Shown piece after piece: positions 46,647 through 59,119 of a stretch of DNA of 64,000 nt (its first letter is position 1; every line of letters begins with the position of its first letter). The translations under genes were made by a program, and so were the position numbers. This stretch comes from Orychophragmus violaceus (Eukaryota > Streptophyta > Magnoliopsida > Brassicales > Brassicaceae). The DNA lies in the NCBI GenBank assembly GCA_030180135.1, contig CM058232.1, forward strand, positions 59,107,330-59,171,329. The letters are read 5' to 3'. The notes under the pieces are model-generated. The model worked only from the letters and a program-made list of their open reading frames with translations. It was not told the DNA's origin and made no database searches.

Positions 46647-46849
46647 TTCGTTTGCTTGGTGATCAGAATGTGTTCTTCCTCGAAGAGCCGATGATAACCT
46701 AAAGTAACAGTGCAATGCGGTTATGTTGAGAAGTGGTAAAGAGCTGCATCCAGTGCCAAAAATGGGTCTAAGTCTTGAGAAGATTGTGGAATTGGAGGAA
46801 TGTGAAGATGAGATTGCAAGCGCAGGGCCATAATCGACCAACACCCAAG

Positions 46850-49800
46850 TGGTGGGTCGATCGACACCCACACAACTTGGCGCTTCTTTGAGTTTTCATG
46901 ACGAAGAGAAATTGATCGAAGTTGACACACTGCAAAATTCAGTGTCGACCAAGGAAAGTGTCGAGCGATACACTATTGTTGTTGGTCGACACCAGCATAC
47001 AGAACTTGATATTTTAAGCATTGACAGTCAGAAATCGAACATGTCGACACCTCCAAGGTCGACACATGAGAAAAGGCTAAGGAAGTTTCGACAAAAGACA
47101 GTGGTGTCGATCGACACCAATCCAGCATCGGTCGAGACCCGTCCCATGCAGAGATATCTGATTTTGAGAAATTAAAAATTGGAGAGGAAAAGGTGTACAA
47201 ACCAAAGCTACCCTTCCATAGGAAGCCTAAGAAATCGAAATTTGAGCTACATATGGCCAAGTGAAAGGTTATGATGGAGAAGCTCACCATCCAAGTCCCT
47301 TTGATTGATGCTTTTAAGATTACTCCGATGGTGAAGAAATGTCTTAAGGATATGCTTACCAACAATATGAAAGAAGAAGAAGGTGTCATGATGATTAATA
47401 ATGTATGCAATGTTGTGATCAAAGGCAGGATACCGGAGAAACGTAAGGATCAAGGAAGCTTTTTCTTAGAATTTTCTATCTTCAAGGACAAGTTCAAGAG
47501 TTTGCTATGTGAATTGGGTTTGAGAGTCAATCTGATGCCTTACTATGTGTAATTGATACTTGGGATGACAGACATCACACCTACTAGGATCTCTCAATTC
47601 TAGCTGATTGATTTGTCAGGATTCCAAAGGGAATTTTAGAAGATGTGCCGATTAAGATTGAAAATTGCATGATCCCCACATACTTTGTGGCTTTGCAATA
47701 TGGTGAATAGCCTAAGGACCCTCTAATTCTAGGCATACCGTTCTTAGATACAGCTGGTGCCATTATTGATGTAAAAAGAGGCAAAATAGCTTTGAATGTC
47801 GGATATCTGGGGATGAGTTTTGATATGGACAGGCTGGTTAAGCGACTGACAATCGATGGACAAACATTCTATGTAAACACAATCATAAATCTGGCATATG
47901 ATATATTTCATGAGATTCATTCTACAGACCCTCTAGAGAGAGCTCTGATTAACTATGCGCAGGAAGCAGAGTACCAAAACATTGATGTTGCAGGGTATTC
48001 AAGGATGATGAACGCTAGTGAGCTGGTGAGGCAGTTGGTTGCACAGGAGGAACTCGTTTGTACCTCCCAAAAAGACGCTATTTTAGGCGACTGGAGAGAG
48101 GAAAAATCTCCAAAAATTGAGCTTAAACAGTTCCCTGCAGGGCTAAGGTACGCATTTATTAGACTGAATTCCACATATTCTTTAATTTTTAATTATTCTT
48201 TGAACAACGCAGAAACCCTCTTACTGGTGAGCAAGCTGTGCAAGTATCGCAAAGCTCTTGGCTATTCTCTTGCTGCCATTTTAGGTATCTCTACAAAAAA
48301 ATTCATGCATAGGATTCACCTTAAGGATGAGAGCATGTCATCGATTGAGTGTCAAAGTTGACTGAATCCAAATCAGAAGGAGGTTGTCAAAAGGAGATCA
48401 TGAAACTCTTGGAAGAAGGGATCATCTATCCCATCTCGGACAGCTACTGGATCAGTCCAGTTCATGTGGTTCCTAAGAAAAGGAAGGTCACAGTGGTGAA
48501 GAAAAACATGAACGAGCTGGTTCTTACATGAGCTAGCAGTGGACACATGATGTGCATCGACTACAGGAAGTTTGAATGTAGCAACCATGAAGGACCATTT
48601 TCCTTTGTGTTATATTAATTAGATGTTGGAGAGGCTCGCAAACTATCATTACTACTGCTTCCTCGGTGGGTACTCATATTTCTTTCAGATCCTTATCCAT
48701 CTAGACGGCCAGGATAAAACCACATTTACATGTCCATATGGTCATTTACATATCGCGTAATGCAATTTTGACTTTGTAATGCTTATGTGACTTTCCAGAG
48801 ATACATTATGTTCATCTTCACGGACATGATTGAAGATTACATGGTGGTCTTTATGGATAATTTATTTGTCTACGAACCATCCTACCACGACTATCTGGAA
48901 AACATGTGAAAAGCGCTTGCTAGATGTGAAGAAAAGCACTTGGTTCTTAATTGGGAGAAATATCACTTTATGTTCAGAGATGGCGTTATTCTTGGGCACA
49001 AAGTTTTAGAGACTGGGATCGAGGTTGTCGGGCTAAAATCAAGGTGATAACAGGACTACAGGCGCCGTATTCAATTAAGGCAGTGAGGCATTTTCTGGGA
49101 CACATTGGTTTCTACAAAATATTCATTAGAGATTTCAGAAAAATTGCTTGACTCATATTGCTCTACTTTGCAGGGATGTGAAATTTGGGTCACATCTTAA
49201 TGCCAATCAGATTTTGAGCAAATCAAGCAGGCTTTAGTGAGTGTTCATATAGTGCAACCACCAGATTGGAAATTTCCTTTCAAGGTGAAGTATGATGACA
49301 GTGATATTGCAATAAGAGCTGTTTTGGGGTAGAGACTCTTGATGATGCACAAAGGAATTATGAAACTAAAGAGAAGGATTTGTGTGTTGTAGTGTTTGCT
49401 TTTGAGAAGTTTCATATGTACTTGGTAAATTCGAAGTTCATTGTGCCTACAAATCATTCTGCTTTGAAATACTTGATGCAGAAGAAGGATGCAAAACATA
49501 TGTTGTTGAGATGGATACTTCTTCTTCTAGAGTTTGATATTGAGGTGAAGGACAAAAAGGGGTTTTAAAATGGTGTTGTTGGTATTCTCTGAAGGATCAG
49601 AGTTGAAGATGACGTCCCCATAGATGACTTTTTCCTAAGGAAAACATATATATGATTGAGATCAGATCACAGCCGGATTTAGTGAAACATTTGCAGTTTC
49701 ACGAGTTGCAGAGTCGGTGTTGATCGACACACCACTGGTGTTGATCGACACACCACTGGTGTCAAATCGACATCCGACTCGAAACCAAAAAGGGAAATTA

Positions 49801-52550
49801 ACCTCAGTCGACGATGCATGGTCGACACAGTCTAGCGTCAATAGACGCAATCCTAGATGTCGGTCGACACCCCAAACAGACGAGACCAAAGTGTGCAGAA
49901 TTTAGGTATGTGCTTTTGGTGGAGTTGTGTCTACTAGAACTTCTCCTGATCGACCCTAGTATGCTGATATTGCTAATTACCTTGCTGCAAAGTATGAGCC
50001 AGATGAATTAAAGGGCTATGCAAAGAAGAAGTTCATGTTGGGATGAACCCTACTTGTACAAGCATTGCTCTGATAGAATCTACAGAAAGTGTATTGCAGA
50101 ATTTTGTTGATGTACTGTTTCACTGACATGTATATCAGTATGTTGGACACTTTGCTACATTAAAAACTGTGTCCAAGGTACTTCCAGTATGCTTCTTATG
50201 GCCTACGATGTTCATAGACGCTCAATTTTTTTTATCTCTCAGTGCGATGTCTGTCATAGAAAAGGGATAATCAGTAAGCGACATGAGATGCCACAAAGCT
50301 TCATCCTTGAGGTTGAAGTCTTTGATTTATGGGGCATCAATTTCATGGGTCCCTTTCCATCATCTTATCGGAACAAATACATCTTGTTTTATGTGAAATA
50401 TGTGTCTAAGTGGGTTGAAGCAATTGCTAGTCCAACCAATGATGCTTCAATGGTTCTTTAGCTGTTTAAGACCATCATTTTTCCTCGATTTGGAGCGCAT
50501 CGGATTATCATAAGTGATGGTAGATATTAATTTATCAACAAGGTCTTTGAGAAATTTTTTGAAAAAGCATGGTGTGAATGATCATGTGGAAACTACTTAT
50601 CACCCTCAAACAAGTGGGCAAGTCGAAGTCTCCAACAGTCAGATTACAGAGATCATGGAGAAACAGTTGGCAAGATACAGAAGGACTGGTCTGCAAAGCT
50701 AGATGATGCGCTATGGGCCTACAAGACTATGTTTAAGACGCCACTTAGGGCTACACCGTTTCATCTTCTCTATAGGAAAGCTTGTCACCTTCCAGACGAG
50801 CTCGAGCACAGGGCATCATGGGCTATGAAACAGATGAATTTCGACTTGAGGTATGCTGCAAAGAGTAGATTGGGCAGTTCAACGAGCTGAATGAGATTAG
50901 GATCATGCCAATGAAAATTTGAAGATGTACAAGGAAAGGACCAAGGCATTTCACGACAAAAGATCATCTCCAGACACTTTGAGCCGAATAGCCATGTACT
51001 TTTGTATAACTGTCGTTTGCAATTGTTTTTAGGGAAATTGCGCTCTCGTTAGTCAAGTCATTTCACAATCAAGGATGTGCGACCGTACGGGGGTTGTTGT
51101 CTTGTTAAGCTCTGAAGGCAAAGAGTTCAGTGTCAGTGGACAAAGGTAAAACTTATTGGGCGAAAGCCGATACTGCATGAGGTCACATTGTGCCTCTGGA
51201 TGATGCACCCACTGCCTGATCGCAATACAGTCACGCTAGTGATTTAAAACAAGCGATTGGTGGGAAGCAACACATTGGTGAGTCTATATATACACTATTT
51301 TTATTTTTGTTTAAATGCTTTGATTTTTCTTTATTGGGTGTGTCAAAGGCGTGAGAAACAAGGCACAAGCGATTAGTGTCAGTCGACACCTATACAGTGT
51401 TGGTCAACACATATATGGTGTCGGCCGACACCCGACTCGAACCACAGACGATTATTGACAATTCTCTACAAAGGACACGAACTAGTGTCGACCTAAGCTG
51501 GTGTCGCTAGAGGTCAGTTGTGTGTTGGTCGACACCCAGTCCATAAGCAGGTAAGTGATCTGATTTTTTTTAGTGTTTGATTCGATTTGACTATGTTTTC
51601 CCAAACCCAAGCTTGATGATATTGGGGACTGTGTTGTTCAAGTGTTGGGGAGGTATTTAATGACACATTGTTTTCTGTTTTCTTAGAGTCAGATTGAGTC
51701 TGTTTTATCAAGTCAAAACTTTTGTAGGAAACAATGATTTTTCGAGGAACCACCAGATCTGCAGGAAATTAAGTGACCATTGGAACAAGCTTGACAGGCA
51801 TCTGAGACTAATGAAAAACCCCAACATTGATCAACCTACCGAGGACTCCCTTATCATTTTGGGTATTCAGAGGGTCTATTACTTACTTCGAACCTGACAA
51901 GAATTTTCTCACCTAGGGGCTTGGTATACATTGGATCCGACGGATTCCCTCTTTAGTCCTAAAAGACTTGTATGTATGAGTATGGTCTCCCTCTCTCCCC
52001 CTTCAAACTTATAAAAAAAAAAAGAGAATAAATATGCAGATAAGGTAGTAGCTTCAAAGTGATCACGGGAATAGCGTCTACCACTGTAATCTTCTTTGTT
52101 TCATAGAACATGTCCAATGAAACACCCCAAATTAAAAGGGAAGAGCAGCTAATAAAAAAATGATACCTAGTAAAGCAGACTCACCTGCTGAAGCGAGAAA
52201 AGAGAGAGGAAAAGAACCAGAAGTAAGACATTTTGTGTAATCAGGTTCTGATTGAGTAAGAATCTATGTGTTCTCTGATCAATATTCCCTAGATGAGACC
52301 GAACTTAATTTTAATAGAGGTCAATATGGTAAATTTGGATCTCTCATATGGATTGTGGGTTTACTTGTGACAATTGCTAAGTGTGTGGGAAGTACATGGT
52401 GGTCTGGATCTTGCCATGTACGTTTTTTGATGTGGCTTTACTACGGGGATTGTGGAATGTTGTGTTCTAACGACGAAATGAGGTTCTGTGTTTTCAAACC
52501 TCTCTTTAATGCTTTGGTTTTCTGTTTGCTTGAGGTCAAGAAAAGGCTAA
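46850..52550 (+). pseudogene. Athila-type pol remnant
   Basis: Islands in order: protease region (47160-47790, VYKPKLPFHRKPKKSKFE, PLIDAFKI, PKDPLILGIPFLDTAGAIID in shifted frame); pre-RT and RT (47792-48900, RLTIDGQTFYVNTI, LPAGLRYAF, EIMKLLEEGIIYPISDSYWI, MCIDYRKFE, KTTFTCPYG, VVFMDNLFVY, where the catalytic MDD has become MDN). Then follow RNase H (49340-49570, FEKFHMYLVNSKFIVPTNHS) and integrase (50190-50970, VFDLWGINFMGPFPSSYRNK, TTYHPQTSGQVEVSNSQI, ALWAYKTMFKTPLRATPF). Stops and frameshifts are frequent, so nothing can be expressed. Short GTCGATCGACACC-type inserts interrupt the reading frames at 46850-47130, 49715-49880 and 51370-51540. Confidence 0.87.
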
Positions 52551-52562
52551 GTGTAGGGGAGT

Positions 52563-54060
52563 TGATATATCATGGTTTTTATAACTTTTAAGCCAAGATA
52601 TAAGTCCCAATCTAGAGTTTATAAGGTGTTTTTAGTCTTTTTATAGTCTTTTCATGTATTCGCACGTTTGGAGCATATTTGGAGGTTTTGAAGCTTTTTA
52701 GAGCCTTGGAGGAAGTTAAGCCGAGAAAATAAAGTTGGAGTTGATATTTGAGGTTGATGTCGATCGCCACCACCTTTGTGTCGGTCGACACCATGCGCGA
52801 GTGAAGGATTTCGTGAGAGACTTGTGATCTTTGGAGATTTTGCAAAATGACCCATAATTTTTTGTTATTTACATGATGACCCAAATCATGTTTAGTGCTT
52901 TAGTGAGGTTTTACACCCATTGTTTAGGACTTTTCATACTTTTGAGATATGGAGATTTTTTATAGCTATGGGCTGATCGAAGACTCTGTTCACCTGAGAG
53001 AAGATTTTGAACCCTAGTTTTTAGTAATCTATTCATTCCTTTCTAATAAAATATCTCTCTTGTTATGATTGATATGTTTGAATAATTTTTAGTTGGTTTC
53101 AGAGATTTATGCTTTGTTAGGTTATATGATTGATTAGGATTCATCATCTTATTAGTTCATCGCCATAAGTTGTTCTTAATGCTAGTTCTAGACTGATCAC
53201 CTAGAATTTAGATCATAGATTAGATAATTGACAAGAAAGTGTGATTGATAATCTGAAACAGGCTTAGGGTGTTATATATTCGCACAGACATTTTGGCTTA
53301 GAAAATTTGTGAACAAATCAAACTAGAATTCATGTTTATAACTCTAGAATAGCAAAGAAATTTAGATCTCTAGGTTGTTAGATATAGTTAATATTCACAA
53401 CAAAAGTTGGCTTGTTATATTTTCGTGTTCAAGTTTTGAATATGCGTTTCATATGAATTTTTATTGCTTAGTAATTTACATCGCATAATTTTTCGAGAAC
53501 TTCCCTGAATCTGACGTTTCCCTGATTGAATTCACTATTGTCATATTTACTTGCACAATTTACTTACTTTACACCATTTTCACTGTTTATTTTAAGTCAA
53601 TAATGAAATAGTCTATTAATAATTTGAGTTTCATTGTTCGATAACCTACGTACTATGACTGATTGTTGTATGCTTGCAGTTAGAAACTAGGGAAAAACTT
53701 TGAAAACTCTCTCCTAAGCTCAGAGGATAAAATTAAATGATCATGATATGCATGATCATGATTATACACTCAAGTCGTGTGGATTTTAAATCAAGATCCG
53801 TGTTTAAAGTGCTTGATACAAGTGATATATGGTTACGACTAAAACAAATAAAAAGGAACAATTGAGATTTAACAAATAAGAATTCGCGTCTTTATTTGTT
53901 TCCAGTCGGATAACCCTTAGAAGTTTTTTAATATAAAAATATATTTAATACTTTTAATAATTGATTACAAATTTTAATAGTTTTGCATTTAATATAACAC
54001 ATGATTGTTTGCTTTTTATTAAATATATTTATAAATTAATAGTATTTAGATGCTAGTGCG
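52563..54060 (+). repeat. Athila-type 3' LTR (right edge approximate)
   Basis: Preceded by the polypurine tract TGTAGGGGAGT and starts TGATATATCATGG. It contains the palindromes GTCGATCGCCACC and GTCGGTCGACACC at about 52757-52795. The AT-rich body runs to at least 53700; the end was not fixed because the partner LTR is truncated. Confidence 0.7.
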
Positions 54061-55120
54061 AAAGGTGGTGAATAGTTAACAATCCTGGGGTCCAATACTC
54101 ATGATAATCTTCTCCACCCTCTTTCTACAACCTTCGACCATCAACCCTTAGCTCCGGCCGCCGGTTCTCGGACAGTCGGGTTACTTTTGTATGTTTTATA
54201 CTTTTTGTGTTTCTTTATCTGAGTCAATAAATCAGACCAGATCCGACTTTGTTTATTAGTTTGCTTTGTCGTTTCACGCCACTTTTGGCTTCCGATCAAT
54301 CAAACTACGGCTTCCGGATTAGTCCGGACTCATCTTTGATTAGTAAATCGATTTATTTTCCTTTGTATCTATAAAATCGGTTTCTTAATCGGACTTCTCG
54401 ATTCCGTTCTCAGAGTCGTCGATGTTTGACCCAACAAGCTTCCCTTAACAACGGCGACACCTCAGCTCTCTCCCTCCCTCACTTCAATAGTCAATAGTGG
54501 CATGGAGTAACTTCCGTTTTTAATCCAGATCGAGTTGAGCGGGATCCAGAGCAGATGTATTCTCCACACAACCAAGTACTAACCCTGATGTTTGGTTAGT
54601 CGGGAGTGAAGCCTCCCCGAAATTGACGATTCTGGTGTGGTTCTGGAGTGCTTTCATCATCGGTTGTCTCTATTGACATCTGTAGACGGATCTAGATCAG
54701 CTGGTATAGTTGGTTTCCATCGATAGAAGCTCTACAGTGCCCGAAATCTTCCCAACAATCGTGCATGGTGAGTTTCTCCTAATGACGACATGTGGCCATT
54801 TGCTTTATGATCAGGCTCTTCTCTTATCTCCCACGTGTACTATCGCACACAAACAAAATTTCCGGTTTATGTATTGTTTATAATGGGATTGGGTTTTAGT
54901 CCTTGTTTACATTTCATTTTTGCAACCTTGTACCACATGTTCCGGCCCTTTCTTCTTAAGCCTTGAAAATCTTGTTGACAGAAAAAAAGTTAACAAATTT
55001 TGGGTCAAATAATGAAAATGTTGTTTACTTAAATGGAGATTTAAATTATGTTTTCTAGTGCAATTTTTAGAAAGATATACATAAGTACATATAGTTAGGT
55101 TTCATGTGGTAAGCCTTATC
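54061..55120. other. Unassigned stretch before the LINE remnant
   Basis: No gene is recognised. 54150-54800 is relatively GC- and CT-rich with TCCGG-containing blocks and could be the 5' part of a LINE or a host promoter fragment. 54940-55090 is plain AT-rich DNA. Confidence 0.3.
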
Positions 55121-55124
55121 GGGG

Positions 55125-56015
55125 TGTGTAGCGACGTGCCAATGTCTCGCCTACTGGTATACCGACAAGAGTTGCCGCATATGTGGAGCATCAGAGGAAA
55201 TGATTAAGCATCTATTTTTTTAGTGCCCCTTAGCCCTGCAGGTGTGGGCTTTATCGGACTTTCCGTCCCTTCTAAATTGCTTCATGAGTACATCTATTTA
55301 CCGAAGAACAAAAGAAATAGTCCTACATGTACCACAAAGAGATAACTACCCTTGGATCATATGGTATATATGGAAAGTAAGAAATGATAAGGTTTTTAAT
55401 GGCATTGAAAGATCTCCAAGAGATACCCTTCAACATGCCACTCATGCAGCGAAAAGTTGGAGGATAGGAAATCAAAAAGAATGTGAGGTTTAGGTGGATA
55501 TCTCTCTACAGCGGACTTTGACGGAGCATCCTCCCGAGACCCATTCTATTCCTACATGTAAGATTGATACCTCTTGGGTTAATCATAGTTTTGTTAGTGG
55601 ACTAGGATGGTGTTTATAGAATAATATGGTTGTTTCCTAGCTAGCGAAAAAGGGTGCAAGAGAAGCCTATCACCGCTTTATGCACAATTGGACGGATTTA
55701 TTTGGGCTATGGAGAGTCTTTGTGATAGAGGTATCCTCGGGGTTAGATTCGAGACCGACTGCATGAACCTCCTAAAGATGATTGAATATCTGACGGACTG
55801 GCCGAGCTTTATTTCAGACTTGGATATCTTTGCCACTATTAGAGAAAGATTCTCATATTTTAGTTTGGTTCATATTAGCCGTAATAATGATATAATGGCT
55901 GACAATCTTGCTAAAAGGACTAAGACACAAAATCGAATATTTTCGCTTATAAGTTATAACATGTCGGATTTTGGAATTCTACAAAAAAAAACTGAAACAT
56001 GTCGACCTAATTAGT
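55125..56015 (+). pseudogene. LINE remnant: RT zinc-binding and RNase H domains
   Basis: The first part encodes DKSCRICGASEEMIKHLFF, a stop, then CPLALQVWALSDFPS and YPWIIWYIWKVRNDKVFNG (to 55493). This is the zf-RVT domain that follows the reverse transcriptase in plant L1-type LINEs. After frame breaks (55494-55687), 55688-56014 encodes an RNase H-like domain with FETDCMNLLKMIE and VHISRNNDIMADNLAKRTKT. Stops at the CPLA junction and near 55618 show it is dead. Confidence 0.78.
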
Positions 56016-56089
56016 TTTATAAACATCGATGAAAAAAAAATTATTACTAAAGCAGTGAAGGATGCAAAGATCTTACAGTTTCAAAAAAT

Positions 56090-56350
56090 CTGAATGGGAA
56101 CGGACTCGAAGCAGCTGGTGGAAGCGATATTGCAGCGGAAGAAACCACCAAAATGCTTCGGAATTATCAGTAACATAATTAATTTATCAACAACCTTTTT
56201 TGGTGCAACTTTCAATTTGTACCAAGAGTAGAGAATAGGAAAGTAGATGAGCTAGCAAGATTAGCACTTAGGCAATCTGAAATCTCTTCCTTTGTAATAA
56301 TCTAGTTTTTTATCTAATGAAAATCTTTCATTGACCAAAAAAAATATAGT
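56090..56350 (+). pseudogene. Second LINE 3' remnant
   Basis: Encodes only the last part of an RNase H-like domain (RKVDELARLALRQSEISSFV, stop near 56305), then AATGAAAATCTTTCATTGACC and an A-run near 56336, a typical plant LINE 3' end. It lies directly upstream of the host gene's 5' region. Confidence 0.65.
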
Positions 56351-56552
56351 TGGGTCTAAACGGAATTGCATTGACTAATATAGGTTTGGGACATGAGGGT
56401 CAAATTCGTCATTACCATCTTTTATGTTGTTACCTCTTCTTTTATAGCGTCCAGACGAAGCTCTCAATTTTCTGAAGAATCGCTAACTTCAACATTCATT
56501 TCTTCAAATTCGTACTTTTTTAGAGGTTTCATCTCTTTCTACATCTTGGTTT

Positions 56553-58895
56553 ATGAGGTAAACTTTCATTCTCTTTTTGCATCTTATGATGATGAAGAAT
56601 CTGCTTTTGCCAATTTCGTTTATCAGTTAGGTCTTGTTGGGGACACAGATCTCATCTCTTTCTTAATTTTTTTTTTTAGTTGGAATTTTCGCATCCGTCT
56701 GATTTTTGTTTCCCATCCGTCTCCCTATTTTATCTTCTTTAGAGGTGTATGGAATCTATTAATTAGGGCTCTTGAAAAAATCGAATCGCTGGAACGATAA
56801 TTTTTTCGACTGCTAGGGTTCTTATAAACACAAAAGGAGGTTTTTAAACAAAAACAAAAAAAAAAGCTAATCTATTTCATGCTCTTTTCCTGCAGCTCGA
56901 AGGAGAAGCCCACTCTCGGGTAAGTAATCTCAATTTATATATTTCCTTGATTAGTAGCTCAATTGAATTTAAAAGTTTTGTAATCTGAGCTATCTTCCAT
57001 GAAGTTGAAAGTTTATGGTTTTAACTAATCATGTTATGTTTATCTTCAAGCTATGGTAGAGTTATTCTCATACTTTTTGAAACGAAATGTGCAACCTTTC
57101 AGTTTATTGTTAGACAAATGTTAAAGTGAACATTAAGTTATCGTTGACTTAGGAACTGCTTGTCATTTTATGTGCAGAGGTACGCGGATTAAGACCCGCA
57201 AAAGGAATATTGCTGCTCCTCTGGACCCTGCAGCTTTCTCTGATGCAGTTGTCGTGATTTATCTGGATAATGCTGGTGATCTCGTAAGTATTTGTATTTT
57301 TTAAAACTCTTGCACCTTATCTTATAACTTTGTTTTTGCTTCTCTTAGGAACTTGTTGCCAAGAATATTGAGTCATCTGATCTTAATTTCTCAAGATACG
57401 GTGATATTTTCTTTGAGGTAATTCTCCATGGATACTGCCTTGTGCATACTCTGTCTTCCTAAGAGATAATTTCTCATGTCCGCTTGAACAGTTATTATAT
57501 TCATCTGGTCAGGTCGAATTTTACATTATGGTTTCTTTGAGGTAATCTATTTCCTTTTCTTTTTTTAATTAACCGATTTGTCATTAAAGGTTGTTTTCAT
57601 TGGAGGACGTACACAAACTGGTTCAGTGAAATCTGATGAAGGGGAACGCCATCCTTACTCTATAATCGACTGTGAACCAAAGCGTGAAGCTATCTTACCA
57701 TCAGTGGTATACATACAGAAGATTTTGCGGAGGAAACCCTTCCTTATAAAGAACCTTGAAAATGTTACGCGGAGATTCTTGCAGTCACTGGAGCTTTTCG
57801 AGGAAAGCGAGAGGAAGAAGCTTGCGATATTCACAGCGCTCGCGTTTTCTCAGAAGCTCTCGGGATTACCTGCAGAGACTGTCTTCCAGCCACTGCTTAA
57901 GGATAACCTTGTTGCCAAAGGGATAGTGCTCACATTTGTAACAGACTTCTTCAATGAGTATTTGGTTGAGAACAGTCTTGATGACTTGATTGCTATTCTG
58001 AGGCGTGGCAAGATGGAAGACAATCTATTGGATTTCTTGCCACCCACAAAACGGACAATTGAATGTTTCGCTGAACATTTCACGTGAGTTTCTATTGCTT
58101 GAAGTTTACTGCATTCAATATTATTACATTGCTTCCTTAGTCACTTGTACTGCTACCTTGTTCTAATTCTGAATTTTTTTTTTTTTAAACTTAACATGTA
58201 TAACTAATATCTTATTTTGTGATTTTAAGCAAGGCAGGATTGACAGCTCTGGTAGAGTACAATGAAAAGAAAGTGTTTGAGGTGAAGTTAAAGGAAATCA
58301 AAGAGGTCCTTACGAGCCAAGTAACAGAGGAAGTTAACATAGATGAGGTAATTGAAATGGTGAAGCAACAGGTGAAAGATGCTAAACTGCCAGAGATTGA
58401 GGTTGTGCGTGTGATCTGGGACGGGATAATGGATGCTGTTCAATGGTCTGGAAAAAACCAGCAGCAAAATTCAAACTCTGTATTACGCCAAGTGAGTATC
58501 CTTTTTTTGTGTGAAGCAGGGTTAGGTTAAAGCTAATTTGTTGATTGTTAGGTGAAAACGTGGGCTCCCCTTCTGAACACGTTGTGCAGCAGTGGGAAAA
58601 TGGAGATGGAGCTGATGTACAAAGTACAGATGCAATGCTATGAGGATGCAAAGCTGATGAAAGTGTTTCCTGAGGTAGTGAGGTCTTTGTATGAGCTTGA
58701 TGTGCTTGCTGAAGACACTATTCTCCATTGGTATCGCAAAGGGAGCAACCCTAAGGGCAGGTAAAACTACTTTTTGGTGTTGTTTAATCAGTAGTAAAAC
58801 GTTTTGTAGTAATACAAGTGTGTTGTAGGCAAACGTTTGTCAAGGGATTGGAGCCTTTTGTGAATTGGCTGGAAGAGGCTGAGGAAGAAGAGTGA
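56553..58895 (+). CDS. eIF5-mimic / BZW-type W2-domain protein (411 aa, 8 exons)
   Basis: Coding exons: 56553-56557, 56896-56919, 57178-57283, 57349-57417, 57590-58083, 58230-58491, 58552-58760, 58829-58895; all introns are GT-AG and the total is 412 codons including stop. The protein opens MSSKEKPTLGGTRIKTRKRN, has a HEAT/ARM-type middle (LPSVVYIQKILRRKPFLIKN, ILRRGKMEDNLLDFLPP) and ends in a W2 domain with aromatic-acidic boxes (VVRSLYELDVLAEDTILHWY; PFVNWLEEAEEEE). W2 proteins of this type (5MP/BZW) compete with eIF5 for eIF2 and eIF3 and tune start-codon selection in the cytoplasm in animals and yeast-based assays. The plant role is inferred. From memory it matches Arabidopsis At1g65220/At5g36230. 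The frame is intact and likely functional. The start codon is split off in a five-base coding exon. Confidence 0.94.
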
Positions 58896-59119
58896 GCTTT
58901 GATTTTCTAAATGCATTTATGCTTGAAGCGTTTTGAATTAATAATTTACGGATTGTTTGTTTGTTTATGTCTGTCACTTTTTTTAAGGGAAAGAATTTGA
59001 ATAATTATTGTCACCTTATCCAAAAGTAGGGTCTTAAATTTAAAAGCCACAAAAAATGGGAAACTCATCCATTAACCCCTTAGCCACACAATCAAGAATC
59101 ATAATGGAAATCGACTCCG

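Larger units (their letters stand above)
46239..54060 (+). mobile_element. Athila-type Ty3/gypsy element, decayed
   Basis: LTR pieces at 46239 and 52563 bracket a plus-strand protease-RT-RNaseH-integrase series whose blocks match the Athila lineage of Brassicaceae (KPKLPFHRKPKKSKFE, VKAIRHFLGHIGFYKIFIRD-like, FMGPFPSSYRNKYILF). The primer binding site, most of gag and most of the 5' LTR are missing. The right edge is approximate and no target-site duplication was found. Confidence 0.8.

Noticed and set aside
56393..56800. 135-codon plus-strand frame at the start of the BZW gene
   Set aside because: It overlaps the 5' UTR, the tiny coding exon and intron 1; the spliced model gives an intact 411-residue family match.
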